From assembly GCA_023390955.1 (NCBI GenBank), contig JAEWBW010000604.1:1-12365 (forward strand): a stretch of DNA of 12,365 nt, in the 5' to 3' direction. Numbering within the stretch: the first letter of the stretch is position 1; every line of letters begins with the position of its first letter. The notes under the pieces were generated by a model. It was not told the origin of the DNA. It was given only the letters and a program-made list of their open reading frames with translations, and did no database searches. This document shows, piece by piece, positions 7,001 through 12,365 of the stretch. Both the position numbers and the translations under genes were made by a program. The DNA is from Pseudomonadota bacterium (lineage in GTDB: Bacteria; Pseudomonadota; Alphaproteobacteria; Rhizobiales; Xanthobacteraceae).

Positions 7001-8914
7001 TCAGGAAGGAGTTGCCGGTGGCGGTGCCGCCATTGATGACGAGCGATCCGAGGGCGAGCCGTCGGCCCCTAGAAACGTATTGAGTCCGATGGTGCCGCTC
7101 TGCCCCACATAGTTCACTGCCGTCAGGGTCCTGTAGCTCGATTGCTGCGTCGGATCGCCGGTGGGCGGTGTGAACTGGATGAAGCTCGAAGCGTTCGTCA
7201 AACTGGTCACGTTCGAGTTTCCCGTCATGGTCCAGAGTGAACCGCGTTGCAGGGTCACGTTCGACGTGCTGCCGGCATCGGTGATCGCCGCGCCTTGCAG
7301 GGTCGAGCCTTCGGCGACGAGATTGAGCGTCGAGCCATTTCCGACGTTCAGCCACTGGCCGTTGTTCACGATCGCCTCGACGCCAAACAGGTTCACATTG
7401 CTCGTGCCACCGCTTGCCGCGATGGAAGCCCCGTTCGGACTGGTCAGGATCGACAATGTAAGCGACGCGTCACCGCCGCTCACATTGAGGGCGTTCGAGC
7501 CCGCACCGTTGGCGGTCAGATCGGCGGTGGTGGTCAGCGAGCCGCCTCCGGTCACAGCTGCGGCCGCTGCATTCGCACCGGTTGTCGTCACCGTGCCGCC
7601 AATCACGCGCACCGAAGAGTTGGCTCCGGCTGCCAGCAAGCCAGTTGCGGACGCACCCGATGTCCTGACCGTCGCGTTCTGAAGTGCAACGTTGCCAGAA
7701 TTGTCCGCCTGCACACCGACGGCATTGTCGCCGCTGGTGCCAATGCTGGTCCTGTCGCCGGTCACGGCACTGCCGGCTCCGGTGGCCTGAAGTGCGATGG
7801 CGGAGTTGCCGCCAGTGGTAACACTGCTTCCGTTCAGGACGATTACGCCGGACGAAACCGCCTGCGCACCCGTACCGCTGTTGCTGGTCGGAACGGTGAC
7901 CGACAGGTCGGTGCCCGTAATCATACTCCCGGCACCGCTTGACTGAAGCCCGATCTCACCGCCGTTGCTGCCCGGCGCCGAAACGCTGCCTCCATTCAGC
8001 GTGATCGTCGCGCCGGCCAGCGCCTTTGCCCCGCCATCACCGCCACTGCCTGACACTGTGACCGCTGTGTTCGTCGCCTGGATCGCGCTTCCCGCAGATT
8101 GCGCCAGCAGGCCGGTCTCGCCGCCACCGTTGCCCTGAACGGTGATCGTGTTTTCGATCAGCGTCACGGTCCCCGCGGCGTCCGCCCGAACGCCGACATC
8201 CCCACCACCGCCGCCGGACATCGAAACCGTCGTGCCCGTCGATGAAATCAGGCTGCCGGCGCCGTTCGCCCAAAAGCCGGTGTTGCCGCCACCGCCTGCG
8301 GCGTAAGTCACGGCGCTGTTGAGCAGAACGACCTTGGCACCATTCGTCGATTTCGCCGCAACGTTGCTGCCCGCGCCATTCAGGTTGATGGCGAGGCCCG
8401 TAGCATTGATCAGGCTGCCCGCTCCATCGGATTGCAGCGCGATGCCCCCACCTCCGAAGGCCGGATTGATGACCGCGCCGGTCTGGAAGACGATCTGGCC
8501 GCCGCTTTGCGCCGACGCAGCGACGCTCCAGTTGCCGTTGATGCTCGATCCGTTGCTGAAGATGATGGTGCCGAACGTGTCGGCGAGGCCACCGACGCTG
8601 CCACCATTGAAAGGATTGATGGTGACGTTGTTGGTCGTGATCTCGGCGTTCGAACTGGCATGAACGGCGGGTGTGCCGGTTAGCGTCGTGTTTGGAGCGA
8701 TCGAGCAACTTCCGCTCGTGGCAGTGACGGTCGAGCCAGGCGCCACCGTGCAGGATTGAGCGGCGGCATCATCGACGAAAAGGCCGGCAAGGAGGCCGGC
8801 ACACACCGCAAGACAAGCTTTTTTCCGATGGCCCGTGACCGCCGGGGAACAGCGGCGGCGCAGCGCACTCCCCCTTCGATCTCCCGCGCAACCCGAAACG
8901 ACATCATTGTCCAT
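7001..8914 (-). CDS. Autotransporter N-terminal part: signal peptide and repeat passenger (truncated by frameshift)
   Basis: Starts at ATG 8914 with GGAG 7 nt upstream; an in-frame TTG at 8953 is less likely. The extended signal peptide has a basic region (RRRCSPAVTGHRKK), a hydrophobic core (ACLAVCAGLLAGLFV) and a cleavage motif DDAAAQ, with cleavage probably after residue 52. The mature passenger is rich in Gly, Ala, Ser, Thr and Asn with regularly spaced Val/Ile/Leu, as in a secreted right-handed beta-helix. Residues ~159-475 consist of about six tandem repeats (see the repeat entry). The end, FIQFTPPTGDPTQQSSYRTL then VGQSGTIGLNTFLGADGSPSD, is the conserved autotransporter stem, after which the frame runs into out-of-frame residues and stops at 7001. 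A type Va surface protein, perhaps an adhesin; the passenger shows no protease or lipase catalytic motif. Confidence 0.85.
   Translation of the reverse strand: MDNDVVSGCAGDRRGSALRRRCSPAVTGHRKKACLAVCAGLLAGLFVDDAAAQSCTVAPGSTVTATSGSCSIAPNTTLTGTPAVHASSNAEITTNNVTINPFNGGSVGGLADTFGTIIFSNGSSINGNWSVAASAQSGGQIVFQTGAVINPAFGGGGIALQSDGAGSLINATGLAINLNGAGSNVAAKSTNGAKVVLLNSAVTYAAGGGGNTGFWANGAGSLISSTGTTVSMSGGGGGDVGVRADAAGTVTLIENTITVQGNGGGETGLLAQSAGSAIQATNTAVTVSGSGGDGGAKALAGATITLNGGSVSAPGSNGGEIGLQSSGAGSMITGTDLSVTVPTSNSGTGAQAVSSGVIVLNGSSVTTGGNSAIALQATGAGSAVTGDRTSIGTSGDNAVGVQADNSGNVALQNATVRTSGASATGLLAAGANSSVRVIGGTVTTTGANAAAAAVTGGGSLTTTADLTANGAGSNALNVSGGDASLTLSILTSPNGASIAASGGTSNVNLFGVEAIVNNGQWLNVGNGSTLNLVAEGSTLQGAAITDAGSTSNVTLQRGSLWTMTGNSNVTSLTNASSFIQFTPPTGDPTQQSSYRTLTAVNYVGQSGTIGLNTFLGADGSPSDRSSSMAAPPPATPS
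7040..7048 (-). other. Single-base frameshift inside the autotransporter gene
   Basis: On the minus strand TCG GAT CG-CTC GTC ATC AAT encodes SPSD, then LVIN only if one base is inserted after GATCG (between 7044 and 7043). With it the text is SPSDRLVINGG, the standard family junction. Without it the passenger frame ends at 7001. There is no slippery heptamer or downstream pseudoknot-like structure that I can see. Confidence 0.85.
7490..8440 (-). repeat. About six tandem ~52-residue repeats in the autotransporter passenger
   Basis: Each unit has a GAGS-type turn (variants SAGS, GANS) followed by a Thr/Val strand (for example LISSTGTTVSMSG), a Gly-rich turn, a second strand (for example TITLNGGSVSAPG) and G-L-Q/L-A leading to the next unit. 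The GAGS-type turns fall at 53, 55, 54, 52 and 51 residue intervals. The units have diverged at the DNA level, so this is an old protein repeat rather than a recent DNA duplication. Confidence 0.75.
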
Positions 8915-9206
8915 CGCGCCACTCCAGAACGTGCCTGCCGTCAATTCTGACAAAACGAAGGGCAGTCACGCCGTTCTGGCGCGAGTAAGATGCGTAAAAT
9001 TATTTCGATCTCAGGTAGTGCATCATGGTCTTTTCACTCTCACCCGAGAGAGCCATGATTGTGGCGATGGCACGGATGATCGCACTCCGTGACGGACTGT
9101 CGCCAGCTTGCAACAGAATGGACAGCAGGCCTGACAAGCCGCTCAAAAGCGCAGACGCCAAGCTGCAGGGATGATCACGCAGGTTTCGATTTCCGGAGGC
9201 CAGGCG
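8915..9206. other. Intergenic region upstream of the autotransporter
   Basis: 292 bp with no gene I can support. It should contain the minus-strand promoter of the autotransporter; the AT-rich stretch around 8990-9010 (on the minus strand CGAAATAATTTTACGCATCT) is the most promoter-like part but has no clear -35 partner. It also holds the dyad at 9022-9059. Confidence 0.5.
9022..9059. promoter_or_regulatory. Nested dyad symmetry upstream of the autotransporter
   Basis: Outer arms ATCATGG (9022-9028) and CCATGAT (9053-9059) are perfectly complementary. Inside them CTCTC (9037-9041) and GAGAG (9046-9050) form a second perfect stem with loop ACCC. It lies ~110 bp upstream of the autotransporter start and ~150 bp past the flavin reductase stop. 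It could be an operator or a weak terminator of the minus-strand operon. Confidence 0.35.
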
Positions 9207-9692
9207 TCACCGATCGACCGGCACGCCCGGCCCGAGATGATATCGGCTCGAAAAGAACACCAGCGGAGTGGTGTCGCGGTAGTCGCAGGTCGAGACTTCG
9301 GCGATGATCAGCGTGTGGTCGTTGACGTCGACGTGCCGGGTGACCTCGCAGGCGAAATAGGCCATGCAGCCGGAGAGGCGCGGCAGGCCGTCGACGATCT
9401 CGTAGTCCGGGGTCGTGCCGGCGCTGGACTGGTTGGCAAAGTGCTTCGACAGCTCGCGCCCGTGATCGGGCAGCACGTTGACGCAATAGCGCCCTGTCGC
9501 CGAGATCGCGCGGTGCATCCGGCCCGGCATCACCGAAACCAGCACGGTCGGCGGCGACAGGCTGACCGTGACAAAGCTGTTCGCGGTCATGCCGCAGACG
9601 CGGCCGTGCTCGTCCAGCGCGGTCAGCACCGCGACGCCGGTCGCAAATCGCGATGCGGCCTCGCGGAACGACGCCGGATTGGCGCGCTGCAT
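9207..9692 (-). CDS. styB: Flavin reductase, StyB-type component of a two-component monooxygenase
   Basis: 161 residues from ATG 9692, ending TGA 9209-9207. Only one base separates its ATG from the stop codon of the EthD gene, so translation is probably coupled. The family (Flavin_Reduct, HpaC/StyB type) is recognised from FREAASRFATGVAVLTA (9-25), GMTANSFVTVSLSPPTVLVS (34-53), which lines the flavin site, YCVNVLP, HTLIIAEV (126-133) and PLVFFSSRYHLG (143-154). It should oxidise NADH to reduce FAD or FMN in the cytoplasm and hand the reduced flavin to the StyA-like epoxidase two genes upstream. StyB proteins are about 160-180 residues, so this is full length. The symbol rests on operon context as much as on sequence, since HpaC-like reductases serving other monooxygenases look alike. 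Confidence 0.85.
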   Translation of the reverse strand: MQRANPASFREAASRFATGVAVLTALDEHGRVCGMTANSFVTVSLSPPTVLVSVMPGRMHRAISATGRYCVNVLPDHGRELSKHFANQSSAGTTPDYEIVDGLPRLSGCMAYFACEVTRHVDVNDHTLIIAEVSTCDYRDTTPLVFFSSRYHLGPGVPVDR

Positions 9693-9693
9693 C

Positions 9694-9993
9694 TCAGTCT
9701 CCGCTGGCAAAGTGAAACAGCGTCGCGCCATCGGGCGAATAGTTCGGCACGTCGGCGGCGACCTTGGCGCCGATCGCCGATTGCAGCCCCGCGCCCATCG
9801 CCGCTGCGTCCTTGAACCAGGCCTGGAAGATGCAGAATGGCGCGAGACCGGGGCCGAGCGGATCGGGATAGGCAAAGGAGCAGGAGATCAATCCCGGAAG
9901 CTGCTTTGCCAGCGGGACATGGGTTTGCTCGTAATAGGCCTTGAAGTGCGCGGGATCGCGCGGATGCGGATAGGTGACGGTCAGGCAGTGCAT
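9694..9993 (-). CDS. EthD family protein between styA and styB homologues
   Basis: 99 residues from ATG 9993, chosen for GAGG about 9 nt upstream; a TTG at 10011 would overlap the styA stop codon. The EthD signature is clear: DPAHFKAYYEQTHVPLAKQLPGL at 13-35 (here D13, Y20, Y21, H25, P27, L28 are the typical positions), then strand text SCSFAYPDP and FCIFQAWFKDAAAMGAGL. EthD proteins are small dimeric alpha/beta barrels first seen beside the ethyl tert-butyl ether cytochrome P450 system, with no firmly established reaction. Here it sits ~10 nt after styA and 1 nt before styB, so it must be co-expressed with the monooxygenase. It may act on, bind or remove the epoxide product or a ring-cleavage intermediate; that is inference only. 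Confidence 0.85.
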   Translation of the reverse strand: MHCLTVTYPHPRDPAHFKAYYEQTHVPLAKQLPGLISCSFAYPDPLGPGLAPFCIFQAWFKDAAAMGAGLQSAIGAKVAADVPNYSPDGATLFHFASGD

Positions 9994-10003
9994 CGATCGA
10001 TCC

Positions 10004-11254
10004 TCACGCAATCGCCCGGATCGGCTCAGGCGGCGCCGACATCCGCTCGATCCAGGCCTGGATGCGTGCGGGCGTGGAGATGCGATCCCACTGGCGGTCC
10101 GGGTAGTTGAAATTCTCGGTGAACTCGTTGGCGAGCGCCTGGTTCTGGCTCATCGCGCCGATCAGCATGCCCAGCGATTCCGAGGGCGGCTGCAGCATCA
10201 CGTTGGTCCAGCGCGAGGCCGCCAGCACGCGGTCCTGCCGCTTGAGGTCGATCTTCTCGCAGAGGCGCGCGTCGAGCGCGTCGGCGTTGACGATCTCCTC
10301 GCCGAGCACGAAGGCCGCATAGGAGGCGACGTTGGCGCCCTGCCCCATCATGGGATCGACGATGGCATGGACGTCACCGAGCGCGATGGCGCATTTGCCG
10401 TCGTCGAACTCGACCATCGTATTGCGCACGGTTGGGACCACGCCGCCTTGCAGCAAATCCTGCGGCTGCGCCAGATCGAAGCGCGTGGTGTCGATGCGGT
10501 TGTAGGTGGTTGGATGGTGCTTCTCCAGCTTGCCCAGCAGCACTTTCAGGAAATGCTTCGGGTTCTCGTCGTAGCTGAGCGTCGCCAGTTCCTCCATGTC
10601 GCCGCCCGGCACGTTCTCCATCAAGAGCGCGTTGGCGACGCCGTCGAAGGTGATGGTCGGGATCACGATCATCTCGCCATGGCCCGGCGACACTGAGAGC
10701 GTGACGTTCATGGGATCGGGCTGGCGCACGCCGGTGTAGAGCCCGACGCAGAGACGCCGCTGCGGCTGCGAATAGGGCGTGTGCTCGGGACGGTAGCTGA
10801 AGAGCTGGCCGAGCGGGCCCTTGCCGGTCGAGACCACCAGCAGATCGAAACGCGCGACCAGCGGACGGATGTCGCGCTCCTCGATTCGGCGATACTCGAT
10901 CTTGCCGCCGCGGCTGGTGAAGTCCTGCATCAACGCCGGCAGATAGATCCGGTAGTCGACGGCGCGGCTCGCCTTGGAGAAGTCGCCGCGAAAACTCAGC
11001 GGCTGCGGGAAATTGAAGACGTGGTCGTGGTAGTAATAATGATCCTTCGGATCGGTCCAGTGATTGACGCCGAGATAGTCCTCGCGGGCGATCGTCACAT
11101 GGTGGTGGGCGACGGTGTTGAGCAGCCGGATGTTGCGGTAGTCCTCCGGCGGCCGGTCCGTGATGATGGTGGCGTCGACACCATGCTTCTGCAGGTACAG
11201 CGCGAGATGCAGGCCGGCGATCCCGGCGCCGACAATTCCGATGGTGCGTGCCAT
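10004..11254 (-). CDS. styA: Styrene monooxygenase-type FAD epoxidase (StyA-like, group E)
   Basis: 416 residues from ATG 11254 with GGGGAGG about 7 nt upstream; Pseudomonas StyA is about 415. It follows StyA almost collinearly: FAD-binding GIVGAGIAGLHLALYL (6-21), RLLNTVAH (43-50), ASRAVDYRIYLP (95-106), LCVGLYTGV, SPGHGEMIVIPT (189-200), LLQGGVVPTVR, the second FAD motif LGDVHAIVDPMMGQGAN (292-308) and EFTENFNYPDRQWDR (377-391). There is no NAD(P)H-binding motif, as expected for an enzyme fed with reduced FAD by a partner. Residues N46, V48, H50, Y73, H76 and S96 are the set I recall as the styrene monooxygenase fingerprint; indole monooxygenases carry other residues there. Expected reaction: styrene or a similar vinyl-arene plus O2 and FADH2 to the epoxide, in the cytoplasm. 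First gene of a three-gene operon controlled by the divergent LysR gene. Confidence 0.9.
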   Translation of the reverse strand: MARTIGIVGAGIAGLHLALYLQKHGVDATIITDRPPEDYRNIRLLNTVAHHHVTIAREDYLGVNHWTDPKDHYYYHDHVFNFPQPLSFRGDFSKASRAVDYRIYLPALMQDFTSRGGKIEYRRIEERDIRPLVARFDLLVVSTGKGPLGQLFSYRPEHTPYSQPQRRLCVGLYTGVRQPDPMNVTLSVSPGHGEMIVIPTITFDGVANALLMENVPGGDMEELATLSYDENPKHFLKVLLGKLEKHHPTTYNRIDTTRFDLAQPQDLLQGGVVPTVRNTMVEFDDGKCAIALGDVHAIVDPMMGQGANVASYAAFVLGEEIVNADALDARLCEKIDLKRQDRVLAASRWTNVMLQPPSESLGMLIGAMSQNQALANEFTENFNYPDRQWDRISTPARIQAWIERMSAPPEPIRAIA

Positions 11255-11308
11255 TTGTCGTCCTCCCCTGTGATTGCTTGTTTTGAGGGAGCCTAGCGAT
11301 GCGCCTGC

Positions 11309-11338
11309 TTGTCCGATACGGAATATATGGGATATAAT
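11309..11338 (+). promoter_or_regulatory. Likely promoter of the lysR gene
   Basis: A perfect TATAAT at 11333-11338 lies 18 bp downstream of TTGTCC (11309-11314), a partial -35 match. Transcription would start near 11345, leaving a leader of only ~16 nt before ATG 11361. The downstream dyad at 11341-11355 would cover the start point, consistent with autorepression. Confidence 0.5.
11312..11322. promoter_or_regulatory. Dyad 1, possible LysR activation site
   Basis: TCCG-ATA-CGGA is a perfect inverted repeat followed by ATAT. It shares the TCCG...CGGAAT theme with dyad 2. It overlaps the proposed -35 of lysR. If the styA operon starts near 11284 (using the weak -10-like TAGGCT at 11295-11290 on the minus strand), this dyad is centred near -33, where LysR activation half-sites usually lie. 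Confidence 0.45.
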
Positions 11339-11340
11339 TT

Positions 11341-11355
11341 ATTCCAGATCGGAAT
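11341..11355. promoter_or_regulatory. Dyad 2, LysR-box (T-N11-A) recognition site
   Basis: ATTCC-AGATC-GGAAT is a perfect 5-bp inverted repeat with a 5-bp spacer and fits the T-N11-A LysR consensus (T11342, A11354). It lies six bases before the lysR start codon and, under the styA start inferred for dyad 1, is centred near -64, the usual position of the LysR recognition site. Confidence 0.6.
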
Positions 11356-11360
11356 GAATA

Positions 11361-12272
11361 ATGGACCGGATCGATTGCCTGCGCGCCTTCGTGCGCACCC
11401 TGGAGGGCGGCAGCTTCTCGGCGGCGGCCAAGGAGCTCGGCATCGGCCAGCCCGCGATCAGCAAGCGCATCGCGATGCTGGAGAGCGAGTTCGGCACGCA
11501 GCTATTCTTGCGAACGACGCGCACGCTGAAGCCGACCGCCGAGGCGCACCGGATCTACGATCTCGCGCGCCAGATCATCGGCACCTTCGACATGGCGCGA
11601 TCGAGCGTCGAGGAGGTGGCGCCGCGCCCCACCGGCACGCTGCGGATCGGCGTGCCGTCGTCGTTTGGACGACGCTACATGATGCCCATCATCGCCGAAT
11701 ACGTCCGGCACTATCCGGAGGTGCGGGTCGACATCCGCTTCAGCGAGCGCTTCGTCAATCTGGTGGAGGAAGGCATAGAGCTGGCGCTGCGGATCGGAAA
11801 CCTGGAAGCGAGCACGCTGGTCGCGCGCCGGCTCGGCACGGTGCAGCGCCATCTCGTGGCGACGCCGACCTATCTGCACGGCCGCCCGATGCCGCGGACG
11901 CCGGACGATCTCGCATCACACCAATGCATCGTCTTTTCGCGGATGTCGCCGGCGCATCAATGGACATTCGAGTCCGAGCACGGCCGTCATGTCGCCTCGA
12001 TCAACGGGCCGATCCATGTCGACGATGCCGATGCGATGCAGGAGGCGACGATGCATCACCTCGGCATCGCGATCCTGCCGGACTGGAATGCGGCGGAGGG
12101 CCTGCGCAGCGGCGAGCTCGAGCATTTGCTGCCGGACTACACCATCGCCGCATTGCCGCTGCACGCGGTCTATCCGGAGACGCACTGGATGTCGCTGCGC
12201 GCGCGGAGCTTTCTGGACCTTCTGGTGGAGCGCGCGGAGCAGTTTGCGCAGGGCTCAAACGGAATGGCTTAG
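11361..12272 (+). CDS. LysR family transcriptional regulator of the styA-like operon
   Basis: 303 residues from ATG 11361, stop TAG 12270-12272, a normal length for the family. Residues 1-60 are the winged helix-turn-helix: MDRIDCLRAFVRTLEGGSFS with recognition region ELGIGQPAISKRIAMLESEF and the wing GTQLFLRTTRTLKPT. Residues ~88-295 form the effector-binding domain (GTLRIGVPSSFGRRYMMPII, EGIELALRIGNL, VATPTYL). It resembles the CrgA/DmlR-like group common in proteobacteria. Its divergence from the monooxygenase operon and the LysR-box between them suggest that it controls that operon in response to an aromatic substrate or product. Known Pseudomonas styrene genes use the StyS/StyR two-component system instead, so this control scheme differs. 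The ligand is unknown. Confidence 0.92.
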   Translation: MDRIDCLRAFVRTLEGGSFSAAAKELGIGQPAISKRIAMLESEFGTQLFLRTTRTLKPTAEAHRIYDLARQIIGTFDMARSSVEEVAPRPTGTLRIGVPSSFGRRYMMPIIAEYVRHYPEVRVDIRFSERFVNLVEEGIELALRIGNLEASTLVARRLGTVQRHLVATPTYLHGRPMPRTPDDLASHQCIVFSRMSPAHQWTFESEHGRHVASINGPIHVDDADAMQEATMHHLGIAILPDWNAAEGLRSGELEHLLPDYTIAALPLHAVYPETHWMSLRARSFLDLLVERAEQFAQGSNGMA

Positions 12273-12305
12273 ATTGGACCGCGCTGCCGCCGCGGCCGCG
12301 TTGAA

Positions 12306-12365
12306 CCTCTCCCGCTTGCGGGGGAGGTCGGCGCGAAGCGCCGGGTGGGGGCTCTCTCCTCTTGG
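12306..12365. repeat. Palindromic intergenic repeat (alphaproteobacterial REP-like), cut by the window edge
   Basis: Two adjacent hairpins: CCTCTCCCGC / GCGGGGGAGG (12306-12315 with 12318-12327, one T-G wobble, loop TT) and CGGCGC / GCGCCG (12329-12334 with 12338-12343, loop GAA), followed by GGGTGGGGGCTCTCTCC. I recognise this type of sequence as a high-copy intergenic repeat in Bradyrhizobium and relatives. It starts 33 bp after the lysR stop and may also serve as its transcription terminator. Confidence 0.65.

Larger units (their letters stand above)
5685..7049 (-). pseudogene. Autotransporter C-terminal part: linker and outer-membrane beta-barrel (cut off from its passenger by a frameshift)
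   Basis: This is the downstream piece of the gene whose N-terminal part is at 7001-8914. From about 7043 the frame reads LVINGGTATGNSFLRIANT, the usual end of the autotransporter passenger stem, then LVVDAVNGGTTAADAFSLA and a linker with polyglycine. The last ~300 residues are a PF03797-type beta-barrel: FYAAIPAMALLYGRNLLDTLH, GGMDVYRHDRP, AGAYFAIGTARGRVTHFDG, FGGYWTHFGPAGWYVDS, EGGYPFKLGGGYFIEPQAQLV, ending in aromatic text GFAYTGKVGFRVNW as expected for BAM recognition (terminal Trp rather than the commoner Phe). Without the upstream piece it has no signal peptide, and I see no good internal start, so it would not be exported alone. If one base were restored at 7043-7045 the whole protein would be about 1076 residues. 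Confidence 0.85.
11255..11360. promoter_or_regulatory. Divergent control region between styA-like operon and lysR
   Basis: A 106-bp gap separates two start codons facing apart. The section 11320-11360 is strikingly AT-rich against this GC-rich genome. It contains two dyads whose centres are 31 bp (about three helical turns) apart and a consensus -10 box for the regulator. The layout is the usual one for a LysR regulator that represses itself and activates the divergent operon. Confidence 0.7.

Noticed and set aside
7036..7050. Programmed ribosomal frameshift between passenger and barrel
   Set aside because: A -1 slip would be needed, but there is no X-XXY-YYZ slippery site and no obvious stimulatory structure. 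Autotransporters are not known to use this.
7247..7942. Long + strand open frame opposite the autotransporter passenger
   Set aside because: Antisense of Gly/Ala-rich repeat coding; low-complexity Arg/Ala/Gly text without recognisable domains.
7490..8440. CRISPR-like or tandem DNA repeat array
   Set aside because: The periodicity exists only at protein level, in frame with a coding sequence; DNA units are diverged and there are no constant repeat/spacer boundaries.
9974..10696. Long open frame (240 codons) on the + strand opposite the styA-like gene
   Set aside because: It is the antisense reading of a strongly supported monooxygenase in high-GC DNA, has Arg/Val/Asp-rich text with no family resemblance and no ribosome binding site.
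10004..11254. Indole monooxygenase as the identity of the group E enzyme
   Set aside because: The six discriminating positions carry the styrene-type residues. It is kept as a fallback because the fingerprint is recalled, not looked up.
11309..12304. 331-codon + strand frame overlapping the LysR gene in another phase
   Set aside because: Composition is Arg/Ala/His-rich shadow coding; the LysR domains are all in the other phase.

Overview
The window is high-GC DNA with densely packed genes. Gene content points to an alphaproteobacterium of the Bradyrhizobium/Nitrobacteraceae type: a soluble globin-coupled chemoreceptor, a large Gly/Ala/Ser/Asn-rich autotransporter, a palindromic intergenic repeat at the right edge of a kind I associate with Bradyrhizobium, and many flavin-dependent oxidoreductases. 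The genus is an inference from style and content; there is no rRNA or tRNA here to confirm it.

Left part (1-3330). The 3' two-thirds or so of a YgiQ-family radical SAM gene enters from the left edge and ends at 902. It is followed by a globin-coupled methyl-accepting chemotaxis protein (1000-2361) whose last ~35 codons are out of frame. Convergent to it are a small antibiotic-biosynthesis-monooxygenase-like protein with an excellent ribosome binding site (2358-2651) and an unrecognised 111-residue protein (2949-3284).

Middle part (3448-8914). An AraC-type regulator and a luciferase-like (LLM) flavin oxidoreductase run on the + strand. They meet a large autotransporter gene on the - strand (5685-8914). 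The autotransporter has an extended signal peptide, a passenger of about six tandem repeats of 51-55 residues, a polyglycine linker carrying a duplicated C-x-x-H-P-E-L-P-x-C motif, and a C-terminal beta-barrel. A single missing base near 7044 splits passenger from barrel, so the gene as given cannot make a full-length product.

Right part (9207-12272). A compact - strand operon reads styA-like epoxidase (FAD monooxygenase), EthD-family protein, styB-like flavin reductase, with gaps of about 10 and 1 nt. A LysR-type regulator is divergently transcribed from a 106-bp AT-rich control region that carries two dyads 31 bp apart. The epoxidase keeps all six residues I recall as separating styrene from indole monooxygenases, at the same numbering as Pseudomonas StyA. 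The operon is therefore best read as a LysR-controlled two-component styrene-type monooxygenase with an unusual EthD gene inserted between its two components. No isomerase (StyC) or aldehyde dehydrogenase (StyD) lies in the window. The window ends in a palindromic intergenic repeat.

No tRNA, rRNA, CRISPR array, insertion sequence or phage gene was seen. The two independent frameshifts (chemoreceptor and autotransporter) are either real decay or sequence errors; the sequence alone does not decide.
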